NCBI GenBank assembly: GCA_946498095.1
Contig: CAMMMX010000022.1
Location: forward strand, 1-54,190
Length of the DNA stretch: 54,190 nucleotides
Direction of reading: 5' to 3'
Source: an uncultured Clostridia bacterium
GTDB lineage: Bacteria; Bacillota; Clostridia; Oscillospirales; Ruminococcaceae
Shown: piece after piece, positions 1-8,413 of the stretch
Layout: every line of letters starts with the position of its first letter
Position numbering within the stretch: the stretch's first letter is position 1
The notes under the pieces: generated by a model
The model's input: only the letters and a program-made list of their open reading frames with translations
Database searches by the model: none
Told to the model about the DNA's origin: nothing
Program-made: the position numbers and the translations under genes

Positions 1-70
1 TTAGCTCATCTGGTAGAGCGCCACCTTGCCAAGGTGGAGGTAGCGAGTTCGAGCCTCGTAGCCCGCTCCA
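1..70 (+). tRNA. tRNA-Gly (GCC), 5' end cut by the window
   Basis: The anticodon stem ccacc/ggtgg closes a seven-base loop TTGCCAA, giving anticodon GCC (glycine). A T-arm with the TTCGAGC loop follows, and the acceptor strand ends in an encoded CCA at 68-70. The first acceptor bases lie upstream of position 1, so the gene is partial only because of the window edge. Confidence 0.93.
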
Positions 71-134
71 TTTTTTGATATCATTGGTATCAAACGGTTG
101 CCTGGTGCATATGATAAAGTATCTGAGGATTCAC

Positions 135-208
135 GGCGCTATAGCCAAGTGGTAAGGCACAGGTCTGCAACACCTCTATCCCCGGTTCAAATCCGGGTGG
201 CGCCTCCA
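135..208 (+). tRNA. tRNA-Cys (GCA)
   Basis: A complete cloverleaf. The acceptor ggcgcta pairs with tggcgcc, the anticodon loop CTGCAAC gives GCA (cysteine), the T-loop is TTCAAAT, and CCA is encoded at 206-208. It lies 64 bases after tRNA-Gly and shares the downstream terminator, so the two are probably one transcript. Confidence 0.95.
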
Positions 209-210
209 AA

Positions 211-252
211 AAGGAACCCATCCTATGACAAATTAGGATGGGTTCCTTTTTT
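211..252 (+). terminator. Intrinsic terminator of the tRNA transcript
   Basis: Arms aaggaacccatcc and ggatgggttcctt form a 13-bp stem directly after tRNA-Cys, followed by a T run (247-252). Confidence 0.9.
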
Positions 253-291
253 AACCGATGGGTTCAACATACGTAAAATGGAGGAAAAACA

Positions 292-801
292 ATGTTGATT
301 CGTCAGGAAACCGAAAGCGATTATGATAAGGTTTATCAGGTAGTCAAAAAGGCTTTCAGTCGTGCGCAACATAGTGATGGGAACGAACAGGATTTGGTTG
401 TCGCGTTGCGAAAAAGTGATGCGTTTCTTCCGGAATTGTCGCTGGTTGCTGAGGTTGATGGGGACGTTGTGGGACATATTCTGTTTACAAAAAACCGAAT
501 TGGCAGTCATACTGGACTTTCTCTGGCCCCGCTTTCTGTCAGTCCGGAATTCCAGCGTCAAGGGATCGGTATGGCATTGATCAAGGAGGGTCATAGAATT
601 GCCAAAGAGCTGGGATATGCGTACAGCGTTGTTTTAGGCAGCGAGCGTTACTATCCAAAAGCGGGATATCTCCCCGCCTCCCAGTTTGGTATCAAAGCCC
701 CCTTTGACGTACCCGATCATAACTTTATGGCCATCTGTCTACAGGATGTATGTCCCCCTGTCTGTGGGGTCGTGGCATATCCGAAAGAATTTGGGATATA
801 G
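292..801 (+). CDS. GNAT family N-acetyltransferase (YhbS-like)
   Basis: A 169-residue cytosolic protein of the GNAT fold, predicted to move an acetyl group from acetyl-CoA to an amine; the substrate is unknown. The acetyl-CoA loop is seen as 'RQGIGMALI' near residues 89-97, preceded by the beta strand 'LAPLSVSPEF'. The tail 'YYPKAGY' is typical of the YhbS/COG3153 subgroup. The start follows GGAGG at 281-285. The gene stands alone between the tRNA terminator and its own terminator at 1001-1047. The family is secure, the substrate cannot be read from the sequence. Confidence 0.85.
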   Translation: MLIRQETESDYDKVYQVVKKAFSRAQHSDGNEQDLVVALRKSDAFLPELSLVAEVDGDVVGHILFTKNRIGSHTGLSLAPLSVSPEFQRQGIGMALIKEGHRIAKELGYAYSVVLGSERYYPKAGYLPASQFGIKAPFDVPDHNFMAICLQDVCPPVCGVVAYPKEFGI

Positions 802-1000
802 TCCATGGAGTGATTTGTGTGAAATGCCCTTTCGCGTGGGGAGCGGCTTTTCTTTTACAGATTGATTCCGCTCTATTACCGGTAAAAGTTACTCCCCTTT
901 CCTGCCTTGCAGTGGGTGTCCTTCCTCGTTTACGTAAGACGGCGCCGTCCAGGACATCGGTCGTTGTGCTGTGTCAGTGTCCTTCTATAAAAACAGAAGA

Positions 1001-1047
1001 AGCGCTATGTCAATGGGATTTTAACCTTTTGACACAGCGCTTTTTTT
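1001..1047 (+). terminator. Intrinsic terminator after the GNAT gene
   Basis: The stem agcgct-a-tgtcaa pairs with ttgaca-c-agcgct with one mismatch and is followed by seven T's at 1041-1047. It sits between convergent genes and may also stop the minus-strand operon ending at 1052. The 200 bases from 802 to 1000 show no gene. Confidence 0.8.
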
Positions 1048-1051
1048 AGAT

Positions 1052-2686
1052 TTAATCCTTGATCCGTCCAGTGGAAAATTGGATGGAACGGCTGAATGGG
1101 TTAAAAACGAGGCCTGACACGGAACTGCTCATGAAAAAGTATTCCTTCTGGTTCGCAATAGGAAGAAAAACTGCCGCTTCGGATAAACGTTGCTCAGCCT
1201 GCCGGTACAACTCAACGCTGTCAGCCAAGTCCTTTTCCCGTACGGCCTGTTCCAACAGCGCTTCAAATTGAGGATCTGCGTATCCAAATGTGTTCCAGGA
1301 AGCATCTTGTTTAAAATTGGAAAGATAGGCATAGGGACTGTTATATGCTCCAGTAAGAGGCATGATCGCACAGTCATACTCCCCTGATTCCAGTCGCTGC
1401 TGAAACGCATCTTCCTCTAGCACCTCAATACCCGCGTAGACATTGAGCTCCTTCTGCCAGATTTGTGAGGCGGAAGCAACAAACGTCTCCAGTCCATACC
1501 CATCTGGAACGAGAATGACAGCTTGTTTCAGGCTGCTTGATGAAGCATAGGCTTGCTCCATGTAACTATCTGCCTGCTCTAAGTCTAACGGGTAAGGTAA
1601 GCAGCTTCCGGCAACTTCACGGTAGGAGGCATCCAGAACCGTTACGTCCGGCACAATCCCGATCGGGAGACTGTAGCCACGTCCCAGGCTATGCTGATAG
1701 GAGTCGTAGGACCAGGCGCAAGCTAATGCACGGCGTAAATTAGCGTCAGCGAAGATGCGGGGCTGTCCCTGTTCATCCGGAGCCAGATTAAATGCCAACC
1801 CCCAAGTGACAGTCTCATAAGAATCGGAATTATATCCCTTATCCAAGAACGCATCCAATTGCGATCCCGATACGGCAATGCAATCCGTGCTTCCGCCAAG
1901 AAAACGTTCGACCGCGGTTTGCGGCTCGCCGAATTTTTCACGCTCACCGATGTAGAGAGTCACACCGTTTACAGTAATATTTTCGCAATTCCAATACGCT
2001 TCATTCCAAACCAAGGACACAAAATCGTCATGTGTCCATTTACGAACGTAGAAGCTGCCGTTCGAGAGAATAGCGTCACTTTCCAGGCCGTAGCGACCTT
2101 TACTGTCATGAAAGAACTGTTCATTACATGGCATGGCAGCCGGCGTCGTTAGCAGTGAAGGAAGCTGGCTGTTCGGATATTCCAGCTCAATCCGGACGGT
2201 GTAATCGTCCGGCGCAGTGACCCCTACCTCAGACGGATCCAGCTCACCTTTATGGATACGCTGCGCATTTTTGATGCAATAAAATTGGTCAGCATCAGGT
2301 GCGCGCGTGTCAGGCGTAAATAGCCGTTGAAAGGCGAAAACGAAGTCCTGCGCCGTTACCGGGCGCGATTCCCCTTTTTGCCCCAGACGCCATTTCGCGT
2401 CTGTTCGCAGTTGAAAGAGGTAGACCAATCCGTCTTCACTGACGGTGTAATCCTTTGCTACGCCTTCTGTCAATTTTCCATCGGGCGCAACACGTAACAG
2501 TCCTTCAAAGGTGTTTTCGATAATAATTGTTGAAGCAGGATCGTCTGAAGATTGCGGATCGAGATTGACGGGTTCATTCGCAATATCATATCGTAAAATG
2601 CCTTCATCGTTGCCGCATCCTGTCAACAACAGACATACACAAGCTGCCAGAGCGGCCAGCATCCTACGGATTATCGGCTGTTTCAC
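1052..2686 (-). CDS. Peptide ABC transporter substrate-binding lipoprotein (SBP family 5, OppA/DppA type)
   Basis: A 544-residue extracellular lipoprotein that should capture oligopeptides (or nickel chelates or sugars, as some family 5 members do). The N-terminus has a KQPIIRR basic stretch, a hydrophobic segment and a lipobox LTGC with Cys24. The mature part starts with 'LRYDIANEPVNLDPQ', the family signature. I start at GTG 2686: it overlaps the TGA of the upstream fmdB-like gene as GTGA and has GGAGG just before it. A TTG at 2725 opens a longer frame without a better site. No permease or ATPase genes lie nearby, so it is an orphan binding protein in an operon with nrdG, or it serves a transporter elsewhere. 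Confidence 0.88.
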   Translation of the reverse strand: MKQPIIRRMLAALAACVCLLLTGCGNDEGILRYDIANEPVNLDPQSSDDPASTIIIENTFEGLLRVAPDGKLTEGVAKDYTVSEDGLVYLFQLRTDAKWRLGQKGESRPVTAQDFVFAFQRLFTPDTRAPDADQFYCIKNAQRIHKGELDPSEVGVTAPDDYTVRIELEYPNSQLPSLLTTPAAMPCNEQFFHDSKGRYGLESDAILSNGSFYVRKWTHDDFVSLVWNEAYWNCENITVNGVTLYIGEREKFGEPQTAVERFLGGSTDCIAVSGSQLDAFLDKGYNSDSYETVTWGLAFNLAPDEQGQPRIFADANLRRALACAWSYDSYQHSLGRGYSLPIGIVPDVTVLDASYREVAGSCLPYPLDLEQADSYMEQAYASSSSLKQAVILVPDGYGLETFVASASQIWQKELNVYAGIEVLEEDAFQQRLESGEYDCAIMPLTGAYNSPYAYLSNFKQDASWNTFGYADPQFEALLEQAVREKDLADSVELYRQAEQRLSEAAVFLPIANQKEYFFMSSSVSGLVFNPFSRSIQFSTGRIKD

Positions 2687-2895
2687 TTGTGGCAGCACCC
2701 TCCACAGCGTTCCCGATTGGGGCAAGCTCCTTGCGCTTTTTTGACATAGATATTCGGGTTTTTGTCGTAAACAGTCTGCAGCTGCGTCGATGTGCAGGAG
2801 GGGCAGGCAATGCGCTGCTGCGTCTTATCCGCAATGGATGCACGAGCGGTAAAATCGTGTCCGCATTTTTGGCATTTTAAGTGATAAAATGGCAT
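2683..2895 (-). CDS. FmdB-like zinc ribbon protein
   Basis: A 70-residue protein starting 'MPFYHLKCQKCGHDF'. Two CxxC knuckles (CQKC and CPSC) about 20 residues apart form the zinc ribbon of the FmdB/CxxC_CXXC_SSSS family, whose biological role is unclear. The C-terminus carries more cysteines (CPNRERCGGCC), which could bind a second metal. The start at 2895 is chosen because GGAGGAAG lies just upstream; an in-frame ATG at 2916 lacks a site. It lies 22 bases after nrdG and overlaps the binding protein by 4 bases, so the three genes are translated as a unit. Confidence 0.8.
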   Translation of the reverse strand: MPFYHLKCQKCGHDFTARASIADKTQQRIACPSCTSTQLQTVYDKNPNIYVKKAQGACPNRERCGGCCHK

Positions 2896-2917
2896 GTTTT
2901 CTTCCTCCATCTTCATT

Positions 2918-3421
2918 TTATAGGTCAGCTTCCACAGCCCTATTTTGTTCCAAACTTTTCTTGCAATCTAAGATACGCTGGTTACGACTGCCGCGGAATC
3001 GCAACGTAAGATCACGCTCTTCCAGCAAAAAGGGGCCGTCGATTAAATAGTCCAGTGTGAGAAGAAGATCCATAAAATGATTTTTTTCATCTCCCAACTG
3101 GAGAAGCTCTTCAAAGGTGTAACCGGTAAAGGCAATAATATCATATCCTTTTTCCCGTAACCGGCGACCTAAATGGGTAAGCGGCACCGCCTGAAGAAAC
3201 GGCTCCCCTCCGCTGAACGTGACTCCCTTCAGCAACGGATCAGAACAGATTTCGTCATATAACTGATCGGTATCTGTCAGGTATCCGCCGTCCAGTGCAT
3301 GAGTCTGGGGATTGTGGCATCCCGGACAGCTATGCAGGCAGCCCTGCACGAACACCGTATATCGGATTCCCGGTCCATCAACAATGGATTCTTTCACGAT
3401 ACCAGCTAATCTGATTTCCAT
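2918..3421 (-). CDS. nrdG: Anaerobic ribonucleoside-triphosphate reductase activating protein
   Basis: A 167-residue radical SAM enzyme that uses a 4Fe-4S cluster and S-adenosylmethionine to place the glycyl radical on NrdD. The cluster motif CxxxCxxC is at Cys28, Cys32 and Cys35 ('CLHSCPGC'). 'FSGGEPF' in the middle matches the SAM-binding GGE motif. The length is normal. The Shine-Dalgarno GGGAGG lies upstream of the ATG. Its partner nrdD is the next gene upstream, but a terminator (3549-3583) and a separate promoter (3477-3505) lie between them, so the pair is not one simple operon. Confidence 0.95.
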   Translation of the reverse strand: MEIRLAGIVKESIVDGPGIRYTVFVQGCLHSCPGCHNPQTHALDGGYLTDTDQLYDEICSDPLLKGVTFSGGEPFLQAVPLTHLGRRLREKGYDIIAFTGYTFEELLQLGDEKNHFMDLLLTLDYLIDGPFLLEERDLTLRFRGSRNQRILDCKKSLEQNRAVEADL

Positions 3422-3476
3422 AGCGGTAAGCCTCCCTTAAAAACGCGGCAGGCATCTGACGCCGGCCGGTCTTTTT

Positions 3477-3505
3477 ATTATAGCACAACCTGCCATAAAA
3501 CAAAA
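3477..3505 (-). promoter_or_regulatory. Predicted sigma-A promoter of nrdG
   Basis: On the minus strand TGCTATAAT gives an extended -10 (TATAAT at 3477-3482). A weak -35, TTTTGT (3500-3505), lies 17 bases away. It sits between the nrdD terminator and the nrdG start. No NrdR-like box is visible here. Confidence 0.6.
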
Positions 3506-3548
3506 GAGGGCATGGATACGAAAAGCGGAAGGTCATGTGAAACCGATC

Positions 3549-3583
3549 AAAACAGGCCCCGTTTCAAACGGAGCCTGTCTTTT
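3549..3583 (-). terminator. Intrinsic terminator after nrdD
   Basis: Minus strand: acaggctccgttt, loop GAAA, then a pairing arm ending in cctgt and a short T run. It lies about 55 bases downstream of the nrdD stop codon. Confidence 0.75.
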
Positions 3584-3638
3584 GAAATATGGTTCGTCTG
3601 TGAGAAACACAGAGCATCTGGTTAGAGAGAGCCTGTCA

Positions 3639-5984
3639 TTATTGTGCCGAAGATGGCGCGTTACAGGTCATGACGTCATGCTTGACGCGATCGCGTTCTT
3701 CCGCTCGTTTGGCGTTGTTAAAACGTTCCAGTGTTCCTACCAGATACCCTGTAATTCTCCGGATACGTTCAAACCCATACTCGCCCTCATCTTCTTTCCG
3801 GTGACATTTCGGACATTCATGGCCGATAATACCGGTATAGCCGCATATGGGATCGCGATCGACCGGATGATTGATGGAACCGTATCCGATTCCTTGTTCT
3901 TTCATATAGCGGACCACCTGTTCAAATGCTTCCAGGTTATTCAGCGGATCGCCGTCCAGCTCAACGTAACTGATATGGCCGCCATTGGTGAGCGCATGAT
4001 ACGGGGCTTCAATCCGGATTTTTTCAAATGCGCTAATGTTATAGTACACCGGTACATGGAAGGAGTTCGTATAATATTCACGATCGGTAACGCCAGGGAT
4101 AATGCCATATTTTTTCTTGTCGATACGGACGAAACGGCCGGACAGCCCTTCAGCAGGCGTTCCGATTACTGAGAAATTGAGTCCGGTTTTCTCCGATTCC
4201 TCGTCCATCCGCTGCCGCATCCTGCCAATGATTTTCAGGCCCAGTTCCTGCGCCTCCTTACTCTCACCGTGATGCTGGCCAATCAAGGCTTTGAGCGCTT
4301 CAGCCAAACCGATGAATCCTACCGTCAACGTGCCGTGTTTCAGCACCTCCCCGACCTCGTCGTCCAAGCTCAGCTTATCAGAGTCAAGCCAAATCCCTTG
4401 CCCCATTAAAAATGGGAAGTTGCGCACCTTCTTCGCCGACTGAATCCGGAAACGGTGTAACAACTGATCAATGACCAAATCCAGCATACTGTCTAGGTCC
4501 CGGAAAAATTTATCCACGTCGCCATTCGCCTCAATGCCCAGACGCGGGAGGTTGATGGAGGTAAAGCTCAAGTTACCGCGTCCGCAGGTCACTTCACGGG
4601 ACGGATCATAAACGTTGGCCATCACGCGGGTACGGCATCCCATATATGCGACTTCCGAATTATAGTCGCCTTCCTTGTAATATTGCAGGTTAAACGGCGC
4701 GTCCAGGAAAGAAAAATTCGGGAAAAGACGCTTCGCTGATACGCGGCAAGCCAGCTTGAACAGATGGTAGTTCGGATCGCCGGGATTGTAGTTGACCCCT
4801 TCTTTGACTTTGAAGATATGGATGGGGAAAATGGGCGTCTCACCATTGCCTAACCCGGCTTCCTGTGCCAGCAATACGTTTTCAATCACCATTTGGCCTT
4901 CGGGAGAGGTATCAGTGCCATAATTAATCGAGGAGAACGGTATCTGTGCGCCGGCGCGAGAATGCATCGTATTGAGATTATGAACCAACGCCTCCATTGC
5001 CTGGTACGTGCTGCGATTGGTTTCCTTGTACGCAGTTTTCCGCGCGAATGCAGCAATGTGGTCAATATCCTCCGCTGGGGCATATTCTGCTAAAACCTTC
5101 CGCTGTGCCTCCTCGTAACCGTTGTCGTTCGCCAGCACGGGAACCAGCTTGGTTTCGTCGGTGACTCTCCGAATAATTTCCGAAGCAGTCTTGTCGCCGT
5201 CCTCCATGTCGGCTAGAAGCTCGAGCGCTTTGCCTAAATTAGTTTGGTAGCGCTTCTGATACGTCTTGCGCACACCGACCGCCAGCGCGTAATCAAAATT
5301 CGGGATGCTCTGCCCGCCATGCTGATCGTTTTGGTTGGACTGAATGGCAATGCAGGCCAGTGCGGAATAGCTTTGAATGTCCTTTGGCTCACGCAGGAAC
5401 CCATGTCCGGTACAGAAGCCTCCCTCAAACAGCTTTTTAATATCGATTTGGCAACAGGTGGTGGTAAGGGTCAGAAAGTCAAGATCATGAATATGGATAT
5501 CACCGTTGGCATGGGCGCGGGAGTGCGCCGGATCCAGGACAAAAAGCTCGTAGAACTTTTTCGCGCCCTCGGAACCATATTTCAGCATCGTACCCATCGC
5601 TGTGTCGCCGTCAATATTCGCGTTTTCACGCTTGACATCGTTGTCCTTTGCTGCCTTGAAAGTTAAGTCTTCGTACACCTTCATCAAGCTGGAATCCATT
5701 TCACGCAGGCGGGTACGTTCTGCACGGTAAAGGATATAGGCTTTTGCCGTCTTGGCATGGCCGTTCTCCACCAAAACTTTTTCTACCGTATCCTGCACCT
5801 GTTCCACAGTGGGTATTTGGAGCTGTTTTTGTTCCAGCTGCGCGCATACTTTTTCCGCCAGCTCCATAGATTCACCGAAATCATTGCCACCAACTGCCTG
5901 AGCGGCTTTAAAGATTGCGTTAGAAATTTTTTCAATAGTGAACGGAACCTGTCGGCCGTCACGCTTGGTAATTTTGGTAATCAT
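3639..5984 (-). CDS. nrdD: Anaerobic (class III) ribonucleoside-triphosphate reductase
   Basis: A 781-residue glycyl-radical enzyme that reduces ribonucleoside triphosphates to dNTPs without oxygen. The first ~90 residues form an ATP-cone ('TKRDGRQVPFTIEKI'), the allosteric site. The barrel has 'GCRTR', which probably holds the thiyl-radical cysteine. The C-terminus has 'RRITGYL', the glycyl radical loop, preceded by a zinc site (CGYTG and CPKC). The first cysteine of the usual CxxC is an aspartate here ('DRDPICGY'), as I recall for some clostridial NrdDs. The start at 5984 follows GAAAGGGA; a longer frame from 6056 has no site. Expression should be under NrdR (boxes at 6134-6181). Confidence 0.95.
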   Translation of the reverse strand: MITKITKRDGRQVPFTIEKISNAIFKAAQAVGGNDFGESMELAEKVCAQLEQKQLQIPTVEQVQDTVEKVLVENGHAKTAKAYILYRAERTRLREMDSSLMKVYEDLTFKAAKDNDVKRENANIDGDTAMGTMLKYGSEGAKKFYELFVLDPAHSRAHANGDIHIHDLDFLTLTTTCCQIDIKKLFEGGFCTGHGFLREPKDIQSYSALACIAIQSNQNDQHGGQSIPNFDYALAVGVRKTYQKRYQTNLGKALELLADMEDGDKTASEIIRRVTDETKLVPVLANDNGYEEAQRKVLAEYAPAEDIDHIAAFARKTAYKETNRSTYQAMEALVHNLNTMHSRAGAQIPFSSINYGTDTSPEGQMVIENVLLAQEAGLGNGETPIFPIHIFKVKEGVNYNPGDPNYHLFKLACRVSAKRLFPNFSFLDAPFNLQYYKEGDYNSEVAYMGCRTRVMANVYDPSREVTCGRGNLSFTSINLPRLGIEANGDVDKFFRDLDSMLDLVIDQLLHRFRIQSAKKVRNFPFLMGQGIWLDSDKLSLDDEVGEVLKHGTLTVGFIGLAEALKALIGQHHGESKEAQELGLKIIGRMRQRMDEESEKTGLNFSVIGTPAEGLSGRFVRIDKKKYGIIPGVTDREYYTNSFHVPVYYNISAFEKIRIEAPYHALTNGGHISYVELDGDPLNNLEAFEQVVRYMKEQGIGYGSINHPVDRDPICGYTGIIGHECPKCHRKEDEGEYGFERIRRITGYLVGTLERFNNAKRAEERDRVKHDVMTCNAPSSAQ

Positions 5985-6133
5985 TGTAACGTCCCTTTCC
6001 TGCCGGATAACACATCTTATGTTGGAGTTGTTCGTCAAAACATGCCTTCCTACCATAAAGCAGAGGTTTTATCCTCACAATTCCAGAATCTTTGCTTGAA
6101 GTGTCCCCTTTTAGTATGTACCGGCCAACGGAC

Positions 6134-6198
6134 ATACAATATATAGTATACCCATTAGCCGATAAATATAGTATATAGTATTCATAAGCAAAAGTCAA
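6134..6198 (-). promoter_or_regulatory. nrdD promoter with two NrdR boxes
   Basis: Minus strand: -35 TTGACT (6193-6198), a 17-bp spacer and -10 TATACT (6170-6175). Two 16-base elements follow the NrdR consensus acaCwATATATwGtgt. Box 1, atacaatatatagtat, is at 6134-6149. Box 2, atatagtatatagtat, is at 6166-6181 and overlaps the -10. They agree at 14 of 16 positions, and their centres are 32 bp apart (three helical turns), the usual NrdR arrangement. This predicts repression of nrdD when dATP is high. Confidence 0.8.
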
Positions 6199-6277
6199 AC
6201 TGCAATTGGAACAAAAAAATAACGAATATTTGGTCATTTTGCCTATAGACAAAACCAGTAGAAAATGCTAAGAAATT

Positions 6278-6314
6278 GGCGAGAAAGTATACCAATATGG
6301 TACATTTTCCCGCC
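6278..6314 (-). terminator. Hairpin after the membrane-protein operon
   Basis: Arms of 16 bases, ggcgggaaaatgtacc and ggtatactttctcgcc on the minus strand, pair with one mismatch and two G-U pairs around the loop atatt. Only a weak T-rich tail follows. It lies 40 bases past the stop of the gene ending at 6354 and upstream of the nrdD promoter. Confidence 0.5.
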
Positions 6315-6353
6315 TTACCTCAATATCAGGCCGTTCCTAGCAGCCGGTAAGCT

Positions 6354-8024
6354 TTACTTTTGTGCAATTTGCAGATTACTGAATTCTTGAACGCTTAACA
6401 CACCATTATCTGTAGCAGCGTATTTCATGAAGACTGTATCGCCTTTTTGTGTCAAGACAAGCTGCGGGCTGACCGAAGCGGCTGCTTGGTAGATGACGCC
6501 AGGCGTTTCCTGCAAAAGAATACTGTAGACCGTATCCCCTTCGCGGACCTCATAAGCGATCCGGTCAATCGTCCCCTGAACGGTTTCTAACTGCTGAGGT
6601 TCCTGGGGCGTCTCTTCGCCTGTGCTACCTTCAAATCCACCCGTATTGTTCATGAACTCCTCGTACTGTTCCAGAGCCTCCGGCACGGTTTCCCCTACGC
6701 CGACGATCGAATAATCCTCAACCGATACGTAGGCATACTGTTTGACCAAACCGGCCGAGTCTTTCAGGGTCATAAAATAGGTCGGTTTCCCTTGAATGTT
6801 CAGAATCAACGGGAAAGTAGCGGAATAACCGTACTGCTGGACTTTTCCCTGCGCAGAATGCATGGCCGCATATTCTGTTGCGCCATTGATACGGTACATC
6901 GTCGGCTCCTTGGTGACCATATCGACCATCATGAAACCGATCGTACTTTCATCCCCACCGACGCTGGTGATACCGGTAAAGAGGTTACAACGACCATCGT
7001 TGTAAACGATAATGTGTCCCTCGGAGCTTCTAAATTTATCAGTATCTGAAAAATTGAAGATACCATGCACATATTTGCCCTGATTATTAATTTGGTCGAC
7101 GACAAAATCTTCCGGTTGGACACGATCCACCCACGAAGGTACTTCACCCAGTTTGTATTCCTGCATACTGCCTGTTTGCGCATCCACAATGATAACGCCA
7201 TCCGCTTCTGGAAGAGAAAAACCGCGCTTATAGTGATAGGTGGAGACCACCCAATAGGGTTTCCCAGAATCATCAAGTTCAAAAGAGTAGTCCGTAATGC
7301 CTGTAAACAGCCCTTTTGTAAACCGAACCCTGCGTGTCAGGTCGTCCAGCAGGTAAGAATTAGGCTGAATTTTAATTTTATAATCGCTGACATAAGTGAC
7401 ATCCTGAGGGTTTGTCGCTGACACAACGATGTAGCCTTCTGCACCGTCCATTTTGGTCAGCCACTTGAAGAAGCCGGAATGGTGCAAAGGCACGGCCCAA
7501 ATGAGCTTGCCATCCACCTGCTGGATAACAGGTTCTCCCAGATTTACCTGGCTGCCCAAGGAAGGCTTCTCCCCCAGCTTTTTGTCGGCCAACTTAGCAG
7601 CCAACTCCTTGTCGACAACGGGGATTTGCTCCGTATCGATTGCCTGGATATCCTCCTTGAATTCCTTCTGAACCGGAGTTCCCAGCTGGTCGCGATATGC
7701 GCCCCAGAAAAACAGCGGAGAAGAGATAAGGCTGACAAGCAGATATGCCGCCCACAAGCTCCCCACGACAACCAGGGTAATCGTTATCGAACGCTTTTTT
7801 ACCTTGTTCCATTTGAAGCTTGGACGATCGTCCTCTATGGAAAAGGAGAACAGGTTAAAGTTAATGATTAAATTGACTGCAGCGATGACTGTTACCAGGA
7901 AGCACCAAAAGAATGCGCCTTCCGGATAAAGTGGATTAAGGTTCGTAGAATTGATAAACACGAACAATGCCGCCACTACGACCAGTACTACATTGATTAT
8001 AACCTTTGTTTTTCGTTTCATCAT
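6354..8024 (-). CDS. Uncharacterised membrane protein with a large extracellular region
   Basis: 556 residues, product not recognised. Three hydrophobic segments lie in the first ~105 residues (about 9-25, 37-56 and 78-102). The remaining ~450 residues are polar and predicted to face outward. Stretches such as 'GVIIVDAQTGSMQEY' and 'GYIVVSATNPQDV' recall PepSY-like propeptide domains, but this is only a resemblance. A Pro/Glu/Thr-rich linker (about 465-485) precedes a C-terminal ~75-residue beta-rich domain. The start has AAGGAAAG upstream. It lies 25 bases after the 115-residue membrane protein and closes the four-gene envelope cluster that begins with the SGNH hydrolase. Confidence 0.75.
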   Translation of the reverse strand: MMKRKTKVIINVVLVVVAALFVFINSTNLNPLYPEGAFFWCFLVTVIAAVNLIINFNLFSFSIEDDRPSFKWNKVKKRSITITLVVVGSLWAAYLLVSLISSPLFFWGAYRDQLGTPVQKEFKEDIQAIDTEQIPVVDKELAAKLADKKLGEKPSLGSQVNLGEPVIQQVDGKLIWAVPLHHSGFFKWLTKMDGAEGYIVVSATNPQDVTYVSDYKIKIQPNSYLLDDLTRRVRFTKGLFTGITDYSFELDDSGKPYWVVSTYHYKRGFSLPEADGVIIVDAQTGSMQEYKLGEVPSWVDRVQPEDFVVDQINNQGKYVHGIFNFSDTDKFRSSEGHIIVYNDGRCNLFTGITSVGGDESTIGFMMVDMVTKEPTMYRINGATEYAAMHSAQGKVQQYGYSATFPLILNIQGKPTYFMTLKDSAGLVKQYAYVSVEDYSIVGVGETVPEALEQYEEFMNNTGGFEGSTGEETPQEPQQLETVQGTIDRIAYEVREGDTVYSILLQETPGVIYQAAASVSPQLVLTQKGDTVFMKYAATDNGVLSVQEFSNLQIAQK

Positions 8025-8049
8025 GGCTCACTTTCCTTGATTCTTGTGC

Positions 8050-8397
8050 TTATTCATATACATATAAATTGAGGTAGAACACGACCAACAGCAATATATC
8101 AAAAGAATAACACAAAATCAAATAAGTAATTCTGCTTTTTCTTTTACAAAATTTGGGTAATACAAAAATTGGGGTAACAATTGCGGCAGCAAAGGCCACG
8201 ACAATTGCAATTTGAAGCAGTACAAAGGGGAGCTGCTTTTCCTTGGTTACGGTATGTAGCATTTCAATCAGAAGCGCAGAAAACGGAAAAACAAGCAAAG
8301 GCAGGACGGACAGCGCGTAGCTGCCCTTCCTGGCCTTTGCAAAAATCCCCATTGCTGCTAGCAACAACGCGACTATGACAGCGTTCTCAACGAGCAC
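8050..8397 (-). CDS. Small integral membrane protein
   Basis: 115 residues, not recognised. Four hydrophobic stretches (about 3-18, 27-48, 57-82 and 91-112) fill nearly the whole chain, joined by short basic loops (KARKG, KFCKRKSR). The start is GTG with GGGAGG seven bases upstream. It begins 16 bases after the DUF4358 lipoprotein gene and ends 25 bases before the larger membrane protein, so it is surely co-transcribed. It shows no MBOAT or transporter motif. Confidence 0.75.
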   Translation of the reverse strand: MLVENAVIVALLLAAMGIFAKARKGSYALSVLPLLVFPFSALLIEMLHTVTKEKQLPFVLLQIAIVVAFAAAIVTPIFVLPKFCKRKSRITYLILCYSFDILLLVVFYLNLYVYE

Positions 8398-8413
8398 GCA
8401 AACACCTCCCGGA

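Noticed and set aside
802-1000. A plus-strand open frame after the GNAT gene
   Set aside because: It begins inside the GNAT gene, has no ribosome site and resembles no protein.
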